From the NCBI RefSeq assembly GCF_016908515.1, contig NZ_JAFBEA010000004.1:124001-188000 (forward strand): a stretch of DNA of 64,000 bases, in the 5' to 3' direction. The position numbers and the translations under genes are program-made. Positions within the stretch are counted from its first letter, which is position 1, and each line of letters starts with the position of its first letter. Of the stretch, positions 8,585 to 17,158 are shown in pieces. Source of the DNA: Virgibacillus halotolerans (GTDB lineage Bacteria > Bacillota > Bacilli > Bacillales > Amphibacillaceae). A model generated the notes under the pieces. That model did not search any database. It was not told where the DNA came from and saw only the letters and a program-made list of their open reading frames with translations.

Positions 8585-11500
8585 CTATTGCCATTTCTCC
8601 ATCAAGGTATCTGTACTTGACTTAAGAGATTGATAAGCCTTTTCAGAAATCAACGCTTTTTCTTGTTGTTGATCAAGCAAAAGCTCAAACCCTTTTAGAT
8701 GCTTGACAACCTTTTTTGCTACATCCGTGTCCTCAAAACGGGTCACTGCCTCCAAGTGAACTTTCAAAGCATGTGCAGCGTCCCCATCAGTGAATTCTCC
8801 ATCTGCTTCATACTGTTCAACGAGCGCTTTTATATCTGATGCGCTTGAAACAGGTTTGTCAGAAGATACCTTTTCAATACGCAGATTATCTAAAATAAAC
8901 GTATTTTCTCCTGTATCTTCATCCAACTCCATGCCATCACTAAAGATCCCAATATAGGTTTGCCCGTTTTCTGCTCCAGTTACTTTAAATTCGGCCGTTT
9001 TTGTATCAGTAGATGCTGAAAGTGTTTCATTTTCAGTCAAACCATTGGCATCATCAATCTCTTTCACATCAATTTCCTTGTCTCCTGATATAAAGCGATA
9101 GGAGTCTGAAGTTGTTTGGTAATCAAAATTCACTATATATTTCTCGCCTGGCTCAAAATTAAAATGCTGTGGAATCGTCCGATATACTAGCCCACTATTT
9201 CCCGTATTCACTTTTACTGACCAGTTGCCATCAATCACATCATCAACCAATTTTTTGCCTGCCCAGCCTTTTTGTGTATAAGGCGCATGTAATTCAGACA
9301 AATGAATTCGGTTGTCTTCCACACCTTCTGTATTCCCAATAACAAATGGGTAAATACCCTGTACTACCGTTTCAAAATCTTGTTCAAATACCTCAGAAGA
9401 CACCTCGTTTGTTAATGATTTTTGAACAATGCGCATATCATCAAATTTGGTGTCTCCTTCACCAGCTTTACGGCTAAGCGTTAATTTAGCTGTATCACTT
9501 TTGGCTGTAAAGCTTACTTGCATCCTTTGCATTTTACTATCGTAACCATCATTTGTAGCATGTGAATCCGCCTTAACATAGTTCTTTTGCAGGCTCCGTA
9601 AGGTGTAATTGCTTACTGTCTCTTCCCCATTTTCAATTTCTATGGAGGCTTTTTCATCACTATTGTTTTCAACATATACTTCTGCTACATAATCTTTTCC
9701 TGGTTCCAAATCCGTAAGGGGACGGGTAAATATTGTATCTTTTTCCGGACTATCCATATGCAAATAGTAATCCCCACTACTTAAATTACGTGCATCTTTT
9801 GTTTGATTTGTTCTATTAACCTTTACGGCTTTTTTATCTCCGTCAACTGTTGTATTCTCATCATCGATTGTGCCTGTATTGAATCCCGAGTCATGGATAT
9901 GGCTATTCGTGCTCCAATCATCTATTTCTGAACCTTCGTTCTCATTTGCTGCAACAATATAAGGTGTAGCTGCTTCAGCTTTCAGTGTTATCTGGTTATC
10001 CTTTATGTCCACCTTTTGCATATCTGTTCTACCTTGATCTGTCAATTTGTATACATACACACTGGATGCATCTTCATATTCATCTGGCAGGGTCCAAGTT
10101 GATTCTCCACCTTCCAAATTCCAGTGATACAACTTTTCAGAATCAGGTGTTGGTGTGTCAAAATCCTGGTCTGTCCATGGAATTAAATACGTATGGCCAT
10201 CAAGTACAACCTGACCATTCAGTGTAATGACGCGTTCCCTTGAATTGTCTTTTCTCGTTACGACAACTTTGTCATCATTACTGGGATCCTCCAATTTAAT
10301 TTCCTTTTCCAAATTGGTTTTCGTAGCATCTCCGTCAGTCTTTTCCCAATTTGTTACATAATATTTTTGTAAAAACTTCGTAGGTAAATTGGTATCAAAA
10401 GTCATACGAGTAAAGGCATCAAAGTTCTTATCTGATTGCCATCCTTCAAATCCAGCTAATTCATAGCCACCAAGTAATGGATGATCTGCGGTTCCGCCTG
10501 CTTCAGGCCAATTCAATACCCAGGAATCTCTTTGGTGATTGCTTATAAAGCGAAGCACATCCGAATTAATTCCCTTACTTTCTGCTCCACCATAATTTTT
10601 ATCTGTTGCCCAGTGCTGGAATGTTGAGCTGTTTGCCATGGATGTTCCAAATTCCGTTGACACGCGCCAATCTCTTTCGGCAAATTGTTCAGCTATCCGA
10701 TTAGACTCCCATTGATCTTGATACCAAACGTCTAAGTAAACAAAGTCGAGGTCTGGTGCAGCGGATTTCAAATCATCCAATCGCTTCGCACGGGTTCCTG
10801 ACGCCAAATCTTTTATTTTATCAATCGTGTAAGATTGGTCTAACCAACCCCAACCTAGTGAACCCGGATCTTCAATGAAGTCATCGTTAAAAGCATCTGC
10901 CTCCGGATAGGTTTCTTGTGCATTAATATGGACACCAAACTCGGAATTGTACTTATGTCCTTCCTCAATCAGTGTATTTAAATCTGCCGCTCCCCCCATA
11001 CGATCACCAACATCTCCGTAATCGGGATGGGAACTATCATGCCCTTCATTTTGATATCCTTTTAAAAGTACAGCCTGACCTAATCCATCTGTTGCAAGGT
11101 TTACCTTTTTTACATTATCCAATGTTTTAAGGAATGGCTGCTGTGCCTGTGATCCAAAATTCATGGCGATACGCGTAGTTACATTGTTATTTACATCTTG
11201 CCAATCTGGAATGTCTTGCATAATGTCACGATAGGCAATTGCCCCGTCCTGCCAATCCACTTTGGCATCGTCATTTTCATCTTCAGCGATGGCAATTTTT
11301 ACTTGTGGTTGATTTGACGATGGTTCAGACATAAATTCTCTCTGGTAAAATAGTTTGTTGGAACCTATTCCCAGTGCTTTATCTTCATTGTCATTTTCAT
11401 AACGATTCGCGACTAAGTTACCATAACCATCCACTTCAGAACTGGACCATACACCTGCACTTAATTCGTCCGTTGATAAGAAAGCAGTATAATAATTCTT

Positions 11501-12697
11501 GGATGTCCCGATATCTTCCAGTGAGGAATCAACTGTTACATCCAGATCCCCTGGTTTGGTAACATCACTGCTAAGATTCGTTAATTTAGCATTTGCATCG
11601 GTTTGATCGGAATTAACTGAAATGAAATTCATGTCAGCCAATTCTACCGTTTCAATCGTCGCACTATCCGCATTCGCGATTTCTTCAAATTTATATATCG
11701 CTTTATTATCATCTACCTTCACTGAAACTTTAAAGGTTGCATCAAGTTTCTCATCTTCATCGGCGACCGTGAGTGTATAAAGTGCTTCACTATCGCTTAC
11801 CTTTTTATACGCTACATCCGGGTAATATAGCATGTTGTTAACTTTCAAACCATAAATGGGTGTTTCCTGCCCGGATAGGACTTTATCGTCCACATTATAT
11901 TCAATTATCCTTGGGAATACTTGATCAATAACCACATCCATATACCCCGAACTTAAAGTATCTTTTACTTCGGGGGTATCCGGTGGTTGTGGCGCAGTTA
12001 TTTCTGTCACATCGACATTTGAAATCGTAATATTTGCAGCTCCACGACTCTTTTCAAGTCCAATTAAGCCTGCTGAATCTACTCCTTCTGGTTGTGTCCA
12101 GGATGCTATCTTTTCACCATCGATATATAGGGTTGCTGAATCTTCAATAAATTTAACGCGTAAATGATATGTTTCATTCGCTTTCAATGGCACACCTTTT
12201 GTGTTAGACGTCCATTTGTTTGCAGGACCGAATGTTTCACCGAAGTACTGATTGTTCTCATCCGCAGTACCTACATAAGTATATGAAGAAGCGTCTTGTA
12301 CACGGTAGATAAAACCGAAACGATTCAAGTCAGTATCTGGCGTGATGTCGGCCTCAAAATTACCATTCTTTATTTTATCCATTTTATTGTAGATAACTTT
12401 ATTTTTCCCTTTAGAAGTAACACCGAAAGTTACGGAACCATCATCATTATAAGTCAGAGAACCATCTCCCTCGGTTATTTCAAAATCTCCTTCCTCTAGA
12501 CTATCATTGCTAATATCATTCATTTCTTTACCTTTGGAAACCTCTTTTTTCTCCTGGGACTCTTTTCCATCAGTCGAAGCGCTCTTCCCCGCTGCCTCGG
12601 CTTGGTAGGACTGTGCGAAATTTGTTACTATTACAGGTATTATGAGCATTATTGCAAAGAGTACAATAAATGTTCTTTTACTAAAATTTCTATTCAC
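8585..12697 (-). CDS. secreted endo-alpha-N-acetylgalactosaminidase, GH101
   Basis: This 1370-aa enzyme releases the core-1 disaccharide Gal-beta-1,3-GalNAc from Ser/Thr of mucin-type glycoproteins. It has a Sec signal (FIVLFAIMLIIPVIVTNFAQ, cleavage near AEA/AGK). Next come a concanavalin-like domain (about 60-230), an N-terminal beta-sandwich (about 245-450) and the GH101 barrel with GHDSSHPDYGDVGDRMGG and HINAQETYPEADAFND. D656 in FVYLDVWYQDQWES is the expected nucleophile and E682 in STEFGTS the acid/base. Galactose-binding-like sandwich domains and a C-terminal helical module (SSASDIKALVEQY to EKWQ) follow. There is no LPXTG motif, so it is secreted or held non-covalently. A cre-like box at 12822 suggests glucose repression. 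The CalY-like gene is directly downstream. Confidence 0.9.
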   Translation of the reverse strand: MNRNFSKRTFIVLFAIMLIIPVIVTNFAQSYQAEAAGKSASTDGKESQEKKEVSKGKEMNDISNDSLEEGDFEITEGDGSLTYNDDGSVTFGVTSKGKNKVIYNKMDKIKNGNFEADITPDTDLNRFGFIYRVQDASSYTYVGTADENNQYFGETFGPANKWTSNTKGVPLKANETYHLRVKFIEDSATLYIDGEKIASWTQPEGVDSAGLIGLEKSRGAANITISNVDVTEITAPQPPDTPEVKDTLSSGYMDVVIDQVFPRIIEYNVDDKVLSGQETPIYGLKVNNMLYYPDVAYKKVSDSEALYTLTVADEDEKLDATFKVSVKVDDNKAIYKFEEIANADSATIETVELADMNFISVNSDQTDANAKLTNLSSDVTKPGDLDVTVDSSLEDIGTSKNYYTAFLSTDELSAGVWSSSEVDGYGNLVANRYENDNEDKALGIGSNKLFYQREFMSEPSSNQPQVKIAIAEDENDDAKVDWQDGAIAYRDIMQDIPDWQDVNNNVTTRIAMNFGSQAQQPFLKTLDNVKKVNLATDGLGQAVLLKGYQNEGHDSSHPDYGDVGDRMGGAADLNTLIEEGHKYNSEFGVHINAQETYPEADAFNDDFIEDPGSLGWGWLDQSYTIDKIKDLASGTRAKRLDDLKSAAPDLDFVYLDVWYQDQWESNRIAEQFAERDWRVSTEFGTSMANSSTFQHWATDKNYGGAESKGINSDVLRFISNHQRDSWVLNWPEAGGTADHPLLGGYELAGFEGWQSDKNFDAFTRMTFDTNLPTKFLQKYYVTNWEKTDGDATKTNLEKEIKLEDPSNDDKVVVTRKDNSRERVITLNGQVVLDGHTYLIPWTDQDFDTPTPDSEKLYHWNLEGGESTWTLPDEYEDASSVYVYKLTDQGRTDMQKVDIKDNQITLKAEAATPYIVAANENEGSEIDDWSTNSHIHDSGFNTGTIDDENTTVDGDKKAVKVNRTNQTKDARNLSSGDYYLHMDSPEKDTIFTRPLTDLEPGKDYVAEVYVENNSDEKASIEIENGEETVSNYTLRSLQKNYVKADSHATNDGYDSKMQRMQVSFTAKSDTAKLTLSRKAGEGDTKFDDMRIVQKSLTNEVSSEVFEQDFETVVQGIYPFVIGNTEGVEDNRIHLSELHAPYTQKGWAGKKLVDDVIDGNWSVKVNTGNSGLVYRTIPQHFNFEPGEKYIVNFDYQTTSDSYRFISGDKEIDVKEIDDANGLTENETLSASTDTKTAEFKVTGAENGQTYIGIFSDGMELDEDTGENTFILDNLRIEKVSSDKPVSSASDIKALVEQYEADGEFTDGDAAHALKVHLEAVTRFEDTDVAKKVVKHLKGFELLLDQQQEKALISEKAYQSLKSSTDTLMEKWQ

Positions 12698-12821
12698 TAC
12701 TCTAACCTCCTAATTAAATTTTCACACCAAATTAAAAGCATTTCTTAGCATTGTTACATCATATCCCCTCCTTAAATATCATTGTTTTTTTGAATCACAT
12801 CATTTATTAATTACAGTTATA

Positions 12822-12837
12822 TGAATGCGCTTGCAAT
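12822..12837 (-). promoter_or_regulatory. cre (CcpA) site upstream of GH101
   Basis: The minus strand reads ATTGCAAGCGCATTCA, close to the CcpA consensus TGNAANCGNNTNCA. It lies about 125 nt before the GH101 start codon. Confidence 0.5.
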
Positions 12838-12932
12838 TATGCTGTGAATCGTTTTCTTTTTAAAATTTATTATAAAGATTCTAGCTTACATCATTATTTA
12901 AAATATAGCGTGTGTTAATACGGGGGTGTATT

Positions 12933-13055
12933 TTGATTCTTTATATAATTGTAATGCTAACTACAGCAAATGGAAGTACTGGCAGTCGTGTTGTTATCAT
13001 GGGGCGGTTCTCTATTGATGTCTATTACCAGCGTAAATTAACTTTATGCGCGTAA
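12933..13055 (+). CDS. possible small ORF, 40 aa, unknown
   Basis: A TTG start at 12933 follows GGGGGTG by 4 nt and the frame runs 40 codons to TAA at 13053. The product contains TTANGSTGSRVVIMGRFSID. It has no transmembrane segment and no family I recognise. It is opposite in direction to both neighbours. The good ribosome site is the only positive evidence; it could equally be chance or a gene remnant. Confidence 0.2.
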   Translation: MILYIIVMLTTANGSTGSRVVIMGRFSIDVYYQRKLTLCA

Positions 13056-13082
13056 TAATCAATGGACAATATTTTACAAATC

Positions 13083-13118
13083 TTTATAGTGAATATTTTA
13101 ATAAAACATTTACTAATT
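13083..13118. promoter_or_regulatory. second copy of the 7630-7665 element
   Basis: TTTAATAAAACATTTACTAA and the two following bases (22 bp in all) are identical to the sequence at 7644-7665. The left half (TATAGTGAATAT) is a degraded version of TTAGTAAATAT. It lies about 390 bp before the GH101 start codon. Sharing with the ROK/ABC/GH35 operon implies one regulator for both units, as yet unidentified. Confidence 0.45.
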
Positions 13119-13475
13119 TATTGCAATTTACCACACATAAACAATTGTGTCTATAGGGACTTTTTACTATATTCAAAAACCTATTTTAAATTAAAAATGT
13201 TATTTTCCATGCTATTAAACCTATCAATTAACTGAAACAATAGAGCTGATTGTAAATAAATTAGCTCTAAAATGGTCAATTTCCATCCAATTCTGGGCCA
13301 CAATATGTATGGTTTCAGTGCGGAAAGTGCATCATTTCACCTGAAACAATGAGGCGTTTTAATATTTTATCTGACTTATTACTTGTTAAACTAGTCCCCC
13401 TTTTTTATGGGTCTTTAGCACAGTGTTATACTTAGTCTTATTGTTTTTTTATTTTTTTCTATTTCAACGCTAACA

Positions 13476-13505
13476 AAAAGAGAGCCAATTAAGACTCTCT
13501 TTTTT
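13476..13505 (-). terminator. intrinsic terminator of the sugar symporter gene
   Basis: AAAAAGAGAG pairs with CTCTCTTTTT around an 11-nt loop. Runs of A and T flank both sides, so it can act in either direction. It lies about 30 nt beyond the stop at 13537. Confidence 0.75.
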
Positions 13506-13536
13506 AATAAATCTATTAAATTACCGCATCTGACAC

Positions 13537-14889
13537 TTATACTTCCTTCGCCGATGTCCGTTTCCTTAAATCCGCTTCAATCTCTTCCAGACTTCTGCCA
13601 CGGGTTTCCGGCAGATATTTAATAACAAATATCATCGCAGCAATACCGACTGCAGCAAAGATCAGGAATACTTGTCCAATTCCCAGTGCATCTGACAACA
13701 TTGGGAAGAATTGTGCAACGAGCAAGCTACCAATTGATAACGCCAGCGCGGCGATACCTGTTGCGGCTCCACGAGCACGCATTGGGAACAATTCGGGAAG
13801 CATTACCCATAAGACTGGGCCCCAAGTAAAAGCAAAGAAGATAATAAACATTGTCAAACAAGCGACAATAATCCATGCGCCAAAACTGGACTCCAGACCG
13901 ATTGTCCAAATAAGCACTGCCATGATAAGCAAGGAGGCAACCATACCAATATTTCCGATTACCAGCAGTTTTTTACGATCAATTTTATCAATAACCATGA
14001 TTGCGAAGATCGTAATAATCACATTCACTGCACCAATACCAACTGTTCCAAGGATTGCAGTAGAACTGCCTAGTCCTGCTTCATTAAAGATTGTCGGTGC
14101 GTAGTAAATAATCGCATTGATCCCAATTATTTGCTGTAACAAAGCAAACGTACACCCAATGATAAGCGTTGGTCGCAACCATGCGGACTTCAACACATTC
14201 CATGTGCTATCGGAAATGTCGTTAATCTCAATCATTTCCTGGATTTCTTTATCGATTTGTTCCGGGTTTCTCGTTAATTTCATTACTTTACGTGCTTCTT
14301 TTTCACTGCGATGTTCCAGCAGCCATCTTGGACTTTCCGGCATAAACAGTACACCGACCATTAGGATTAATGAAGGGACAACTGCTAAACCAACCATCCA
14401 ACGCCATGCTTCTGCATCTGCAAAGGCATAGTTAACTAGATAGGAAGAAAGAATACCAATGGTAATCATCAATTGATTTAATGAACCCAGTGAGCCACGT
14501 TGTTCTGTCGGGGCCATCTCTGATAAGTATACCGGTACAATCGCCGTTGACCCACCAACAGCTAAACCAATAATTAATCGGCCAATTACAAGCATTTCCA
14601 TATTCGGTGCAAATGCAAGAACAAGCGAGCCTACTACAAACACAATGGCTATCGCAAACACAAGCCTACGCCGTCCAAATTTATCGGATAGCGGTCCACT
14701 GAATCCCGAGCCAAAGATCGCTCCGAACAGCATCGAACTTACTACCAGTCCTTCTGTAAAGCTATTCAGGAGAATATCGTTTTTAATAAATAAAAGCGCA
14801 CCCGAGATGACACCCATGTCGTACCCATAGAGCAAACCACCCAATGCTCCAAAGAAAAAGATCATCTTTTTGTTAATTTTACCATTCAT
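13537..14889 (-). CDS. sugar:H+ symporter, MFS sugar-porter family (galactose candidate)
   Basis: This 450-aa carrier has 12 predicted helices. Sugar-porter signatures are FGALGGLLYGYDMGVISGA in helix 1, DKFGRRR after helix 2, VPVYLSEMAPTEQRGSLG after helix 4, QQIIGINAIIYYAPTIF in helix 7 and the C-terminal PETRGRSLEEIE. It resembles the Bacillus CsbC/YwtG/IolT group. ATG at 14889 is preceded by AAGGAAAGAAGGGG. Upstream lie two cre-like boxes and an operator-like site whose 16-bp core is identical to one before galK. This makes galactose a reasonable substrate, but that rests on shared regulation only. It is transcribed alone. Confidence 0.9.
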   Translation of the reverse strand: MNGKINKKMIFFFGALGGLLYGYDMGVISGALLFIKNDILLNSFTEGLVVSSMLFGAIFGSGFSGPLSDKFGRRRLVFAIAIVFVVGSLVLAFAPNMEMLVIGRLIIGLAVGGSTAIVPVYLSEMAPTEQRGSLGSLNQLMITIGILSSYLVNYAFADAEAWRWMVGLAVVPSLILMVGVLFMPESPRWLLEHRSEKEARKVMKLTRNPEQIDKEIQEMIEINDISDSTWNVLKSAWLRPTLIIGCTFALLQQIIGINAIIYYAPTIFNEAGLGSSTAILGTVGIGAVNVIITIFAIMVIDKIDRKKLLVIGNIGMVASLLIMAVLIWTIGLESSFGAWIIVACLTMFIIFFAFTWGPVLWVMLPELFPMRARGAATGIAALALSIGSLLVAQFFPMLSDALGIGQVFLIFAAVGIAAMIFVIKYLPETRGRSLEEIEADLRKRTSAKEV

Positions 14890-14922
14890 GCCTTAACCCC
14901 TTCTTTCCTTAAGTATAATCAC

Positions 14923-14938
14923 AGAATGCGTTTTCAAT
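14923..14938 (-). promoter_or_regulatory. cre (CcpA) site upstream of symporter
   Basis: The minus strand reads ATTGAAAACGCATTCT, a good match to the CcpA consensus, 34 nt before the start codon. At that position, downstream of the putative promoter, it would act as a roadblock. Confidence 0.55.
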
Positions 14939-14997
14939 AAATTCATTTTTCCGTGATCCTTCTCATGATGTTTTTTGAAAAATAAAGATGAATAAAA

Positions 14998-15012
14998 ATG
15001 TAAGCGTTTAGT
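14998..15012. promoter_or_regulatory. second cre-like box
   Basis: ATGTAAGCGTTTAGT matches the left half of the cre consensus well and the right half poorly. It abuts the ROK-type operator. Confidence 0.4.
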
Positions 15013-15030
15013 TAATTAAATTAATTATCT
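15010..15030. promoter_or_regulatory. ROK-type operator candidate, same as at galK
   Basis: The core TTAATTAAATTAATTA is identical to the core upstream of galK (41611-41626) and nearly the same as one before the ROK repressor gene (48001-48021). On the minus strand a TATACT -10-like box lies just upstream of it, the same arrangement as at galK. The likely binder is the ROK repressor at 46788-47954. Confidence 0.55.
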
Positions 15031-15168
15031 AAGTATAGGGTAACATATTCATCCATTATTTGACCACCCTTTATTCTAAAATTAAATTTCCATAACAAAA
15101 GACCCTCCTATCCCCGGGATGGTTATTTTATTCAGGGAAAAGAAGGCCTTCTCATATGATGACCCAAT

Positions 15169-15927
15169 TTATTTTGCAAGTTTTCTTTTTAAGTAATTAA
15201 TGCTGATTTCTATACTTTCAAATGGTGTGCGCCGGCTGGCATCTTGTTCAACAACCCACCATTTTATGTCGTTACTATTGCCTTGTTCAAGGACAGCTTC
15301 AATATCCATTCCACCTGCTCCAAGCTCCGCGAAGAATTGTTCCTGATCTGTTGTCATATCCTTCAAATGCACAAGCGGCATTCTGTCTTGATATCTTTTT
15401 ATCCAATCGACCGGGTTTTCATTTCTTTTAGCTAGCCAATAAATATCGAATTCTGCTTGGACATTTTCACGCTTGGTATCATCTAAAATTGCCTCGAGCG
15501 CCATCCTGCCATCTGCCAAACGATCGAGTTCGAAGTCATGGTTGTGATAGCAAAGTGTGAGCCCTGCTGCACGACACTTTTCTCCAACCTCATCCAGCAA
15601 GGTAATCAGTCCTTGATAGGCTGCTTCTGTCCGTGAATCTGGTGGCAAAAACGGGCAAACAATATAACTGCTTTCGAGTATTTTCTGATCCGCTATCACT
15701 TGATCTAAATTATTTTTCAAATCATCCAAGGGAACATGACTGGATGCCGCTTTGAGACCATATTCATCAAGTAATTGGCGTACTTCCTTAGCAGTTAGTC
15801 CACCATATCCAGCAAATTCCACCCCATCATAACCAAGTTCTGCCACCTTTTTTAAAGTGCCAGAAAAATCACGTGCGCTTTCTTCTCTTAAAGTGTACAT
15901 TTGGACTGCTATCGGAATTTCCCTCAT
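15169..15927 (-). CDS. sugar phosphate isomerase/epimerase-like TIM-barrel protein
   Basis: This 252-aa protein belongs to the xylose-isomerase-like TIM-barrel superfamily (AP endonuclease 2 fold). Diagnostic stretches are PIAVQMYTLREESARDF, ELGYDGVEFAGYGG, LCYHNHDFELDRL, EFDIYWLAKRNENP, PLVHLKDMTTDQE and WWVVEQDAS. His, Glu and Asp at these places are the usual metal ligands. Family members isomerise or epimerise sugars and inosose, and some hydrolyse or eliminate 3-keto-glycosides. It is the last gene of the LacI-controlled cluster, separated from its homologue upstream by a strong hairpin. The exact reaction is unknown. Confidence 0.85.
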   Translation of the reverse strand: MREIPIAVQMYTLREESARDFSGTLKKVAELGYDGVEFAGYGGLTAKEVRQLLDEYGLKAASSHVPLDDLKNNLDQVIADQKILESSYIVCPFLPPDSRTEAAYQGLITLLDEVGEKCRAAGLTLCYHNHDFELDRLADGRMALEAILDDTKRENVQAEFDIYWLAKRNENPVDWIKRYQDRMPLVHLKDMTTDQEQFFAELGAGGMDIEAVLEQGNSNDIKWWVVEQDASRRTPFESIEISINYLKRKLAK

Positions 15928-15965
15928 TATACATGCCCCGCTTCTATTTGAATTTCAAGCACGTT

Positions 15966-15992
15966 AAAGGCGCTAACATTTTTAGCGCCTTT
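15966..15992 (-). terminator. hairpin between the two TIM-barrel genes
   Basis: AAAGGCGCTAA (15966-15976) pairs over 11 bp with TTAGCGCCTTT (15982-15992) around a 5-nt loop. It starts 7 nt past the stop at 15999. There is only a short T-tract, so read-through into the next gene is likely. Confidence 0.65.
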
Positions 15993-15998
15993 AGGTTA

Positions 15999-16967
15999 CT
16001 ATGCCCACCACATATCTGCCGCAGAATCTTTGATATTTACTGCTTTTAAATTTTTCACCGCTTGGCTGAAACCTTCATCAATAGACATGATCGGATCCTC
16101 ATGCTCAATGCTGACAACATAATCATAGCCATAGGTTCTGAGCGCGCTTATTATGTTGGACCACTCCTGTGAACTGTGTCCATATCCAACCGAACGGAAT
16201 GTCCATGCACGTGTCTGTACATCAGCATATGGTTGCATATCTGTTAAGCCATACATGTTGACATTTTCCTGATCGATGTACGTATCCTTTGCATGGAAAT
16301 GATGAATCGCATTCGCTTTCCCAAGAATTTTCACCGCGGCTACCGGATCAATGCCTTGCCACCACAAATGACTTGGATCCAAGTTGGCCCCAACAGCATC
16401 ATTCGTTGCCTCTCGTAATTTAAGCATCGTATGTGGGGTGTGTACGAGAAAACCAGCATGCAACTCGATTCCGATTTTTACTCCATGCTCTTCCGCTAAT
16501 TTACCTTGTTCCTTCCAATAGGGAATAAGTTTCTCTTCCCATTGCCATTTTAATATCTCGGAGTATTCCGTTGGCCATGGCGTTACAGGCCAATTTGGAT
16601 ACTTGGAATCTTCATGAGATCCCGGCGTTCCGGAAAAAGTGTTTACAACTGGTACATCCATTAATGATGCAAGTTTTATTGTTTTCACAAACGTATCATG
16701 TGCGTTTTTCGCTTGCGCTTTGTTCGGTGAAATCGGATTATCATGACAGCTAAAAGCACTGATTGTTAAACCACGTGCATGCACCTTTTCTAAGTATGCT
16801 TTTCGTTTGTCCTCACTTTCCAGCAACGCATCAATCGGACAGAAATTATTACCAGGATTTCCTCCTGTGCCGATTTCCACAGCGTCCAGCCCAGAGTCTT
16901 TCACATGATCAAGCATCTCTTCAAATGTTTTCCCTGCAAATAATACGGTAAATACACCTATTTTCAT
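15999..16967 (-). CDS. sugar phosphate isomerase/epimerase-like TIM-barrel protein
   Basis: This 322-aa protein is in the same superfamily as its neighbour, starting MKIGVFTVLFAGKTFEEML. Motifs include GLDAVEIGTGGNPGN, SAFSCHDNPI, GVKIGIELHAGF, GANLDPSHLWWQGIDP, HHFHAKDTYID and YVVSIEHEDPIMS, supplying the typical Glu/Asp/His metal site. It resembles proteins found beside Gfo/Idh dehydrogenases and ThuA in sugar-oxidising clusters. ATG at 16967 follows AAGGAGTG. A 21-bp minisatellite lies between it and the upstream dehydrogenase gene. The substrate is unknown. Confidence 0.87.
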   Translation of the reverse strand: MKIGVFTVLFAGKTFEEMLDHVKDSGLDAVEIGTGGNPGNNFCPIDALLESEDKRKAYLEKVHARGLTISAFSCHDNPISPNKAQAKNAHDTFVKTIKLASLMDVPVVNTFSGTPGSHEDSKYPNWPVTPWPTEYSEILKWQWEEKLIPYWKEQGKLAEEHGVKIGIELHAGFLVHTPHTMLKLREATNDAVGANLDPSHLWWQGIDPVAAVKILGKANAIHHFHAKDTYIDQENVNMYGLTDMQPYADVQTRAWTFRSVGYGHSSQEWSNIISALRTYGYDYVVSIEHEDPIMSIDEGFSQAVKNLKAVNIKDSAADMWWA

Positions 16968-16993
16968 TAAAAATCACTCCTTGGATTGTTGTT

Positions 16994-17139
16994 GCGCGAG
17001 TTTCGCTTCTGGCCGCGCGAGTTCTGCATCCTGCCGCACGAGTTGCGCCTCCTGTCGCGCGAGTTGCGCCTTCTGACGAGCGAGTTCTGCCTCCTGACAA
17101 GCGAGTTGCGCCTCTGTCGCGCGAGTTCTGCTTCTGGCC
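16994..17139. repeat. 21-bp tandem minisatellite, seven units
   Basis: Seven units start with the pattern GCGCGAGTT and run 21, 21, 21, 21, 21, 20 and 21 bp, with a partial eighth (GCGCGA) at 17140. Units differ at a few positions. It is GC-rich compared with its surroundings. In one minus-strand frame the unit encodes the heptad RQEAQLA or RQEAELA, but the 20-bp unit breaks that frame. It fills the whole gap between two genes of one operon. Confidence 0.9.
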
Positions 17140-17158
17140 GCGCGATGCCACGCACTTT

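Larger units (their letters stand above)
12838..13475. other. long AT-rich intergenic region upstream of GH101
   Basis: The stretch from the GH101 start to the symporter terminator is over 750 bp and holds no convincing gene. I see the shared 36-bp element (13083-13118) and a TAGAGCT/AGCTCTA inverted repeat near 13230-13275. There is also a GTTTCAG/CTGAAAC pair (13312-13347) and a possible 40-codon reading frame at 12933. Such length is unusual between genes here and may hide a regulatory leader or decayed DNA. Confidence 0.4.

Noticed and set aside
16994-17139. CRISPR array
   Set aside because: The units are contiguous with no unique spacers, and no cas genes are present.
16921-17155. Open frames of 60-76 codons across the minisatellite on both strands
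   Set aside because: They come from the 21-bp period, which keeps every frame open. There is no ribosome site and the products are low-complexity. The heptad frame is broken by the 20-bp unit.
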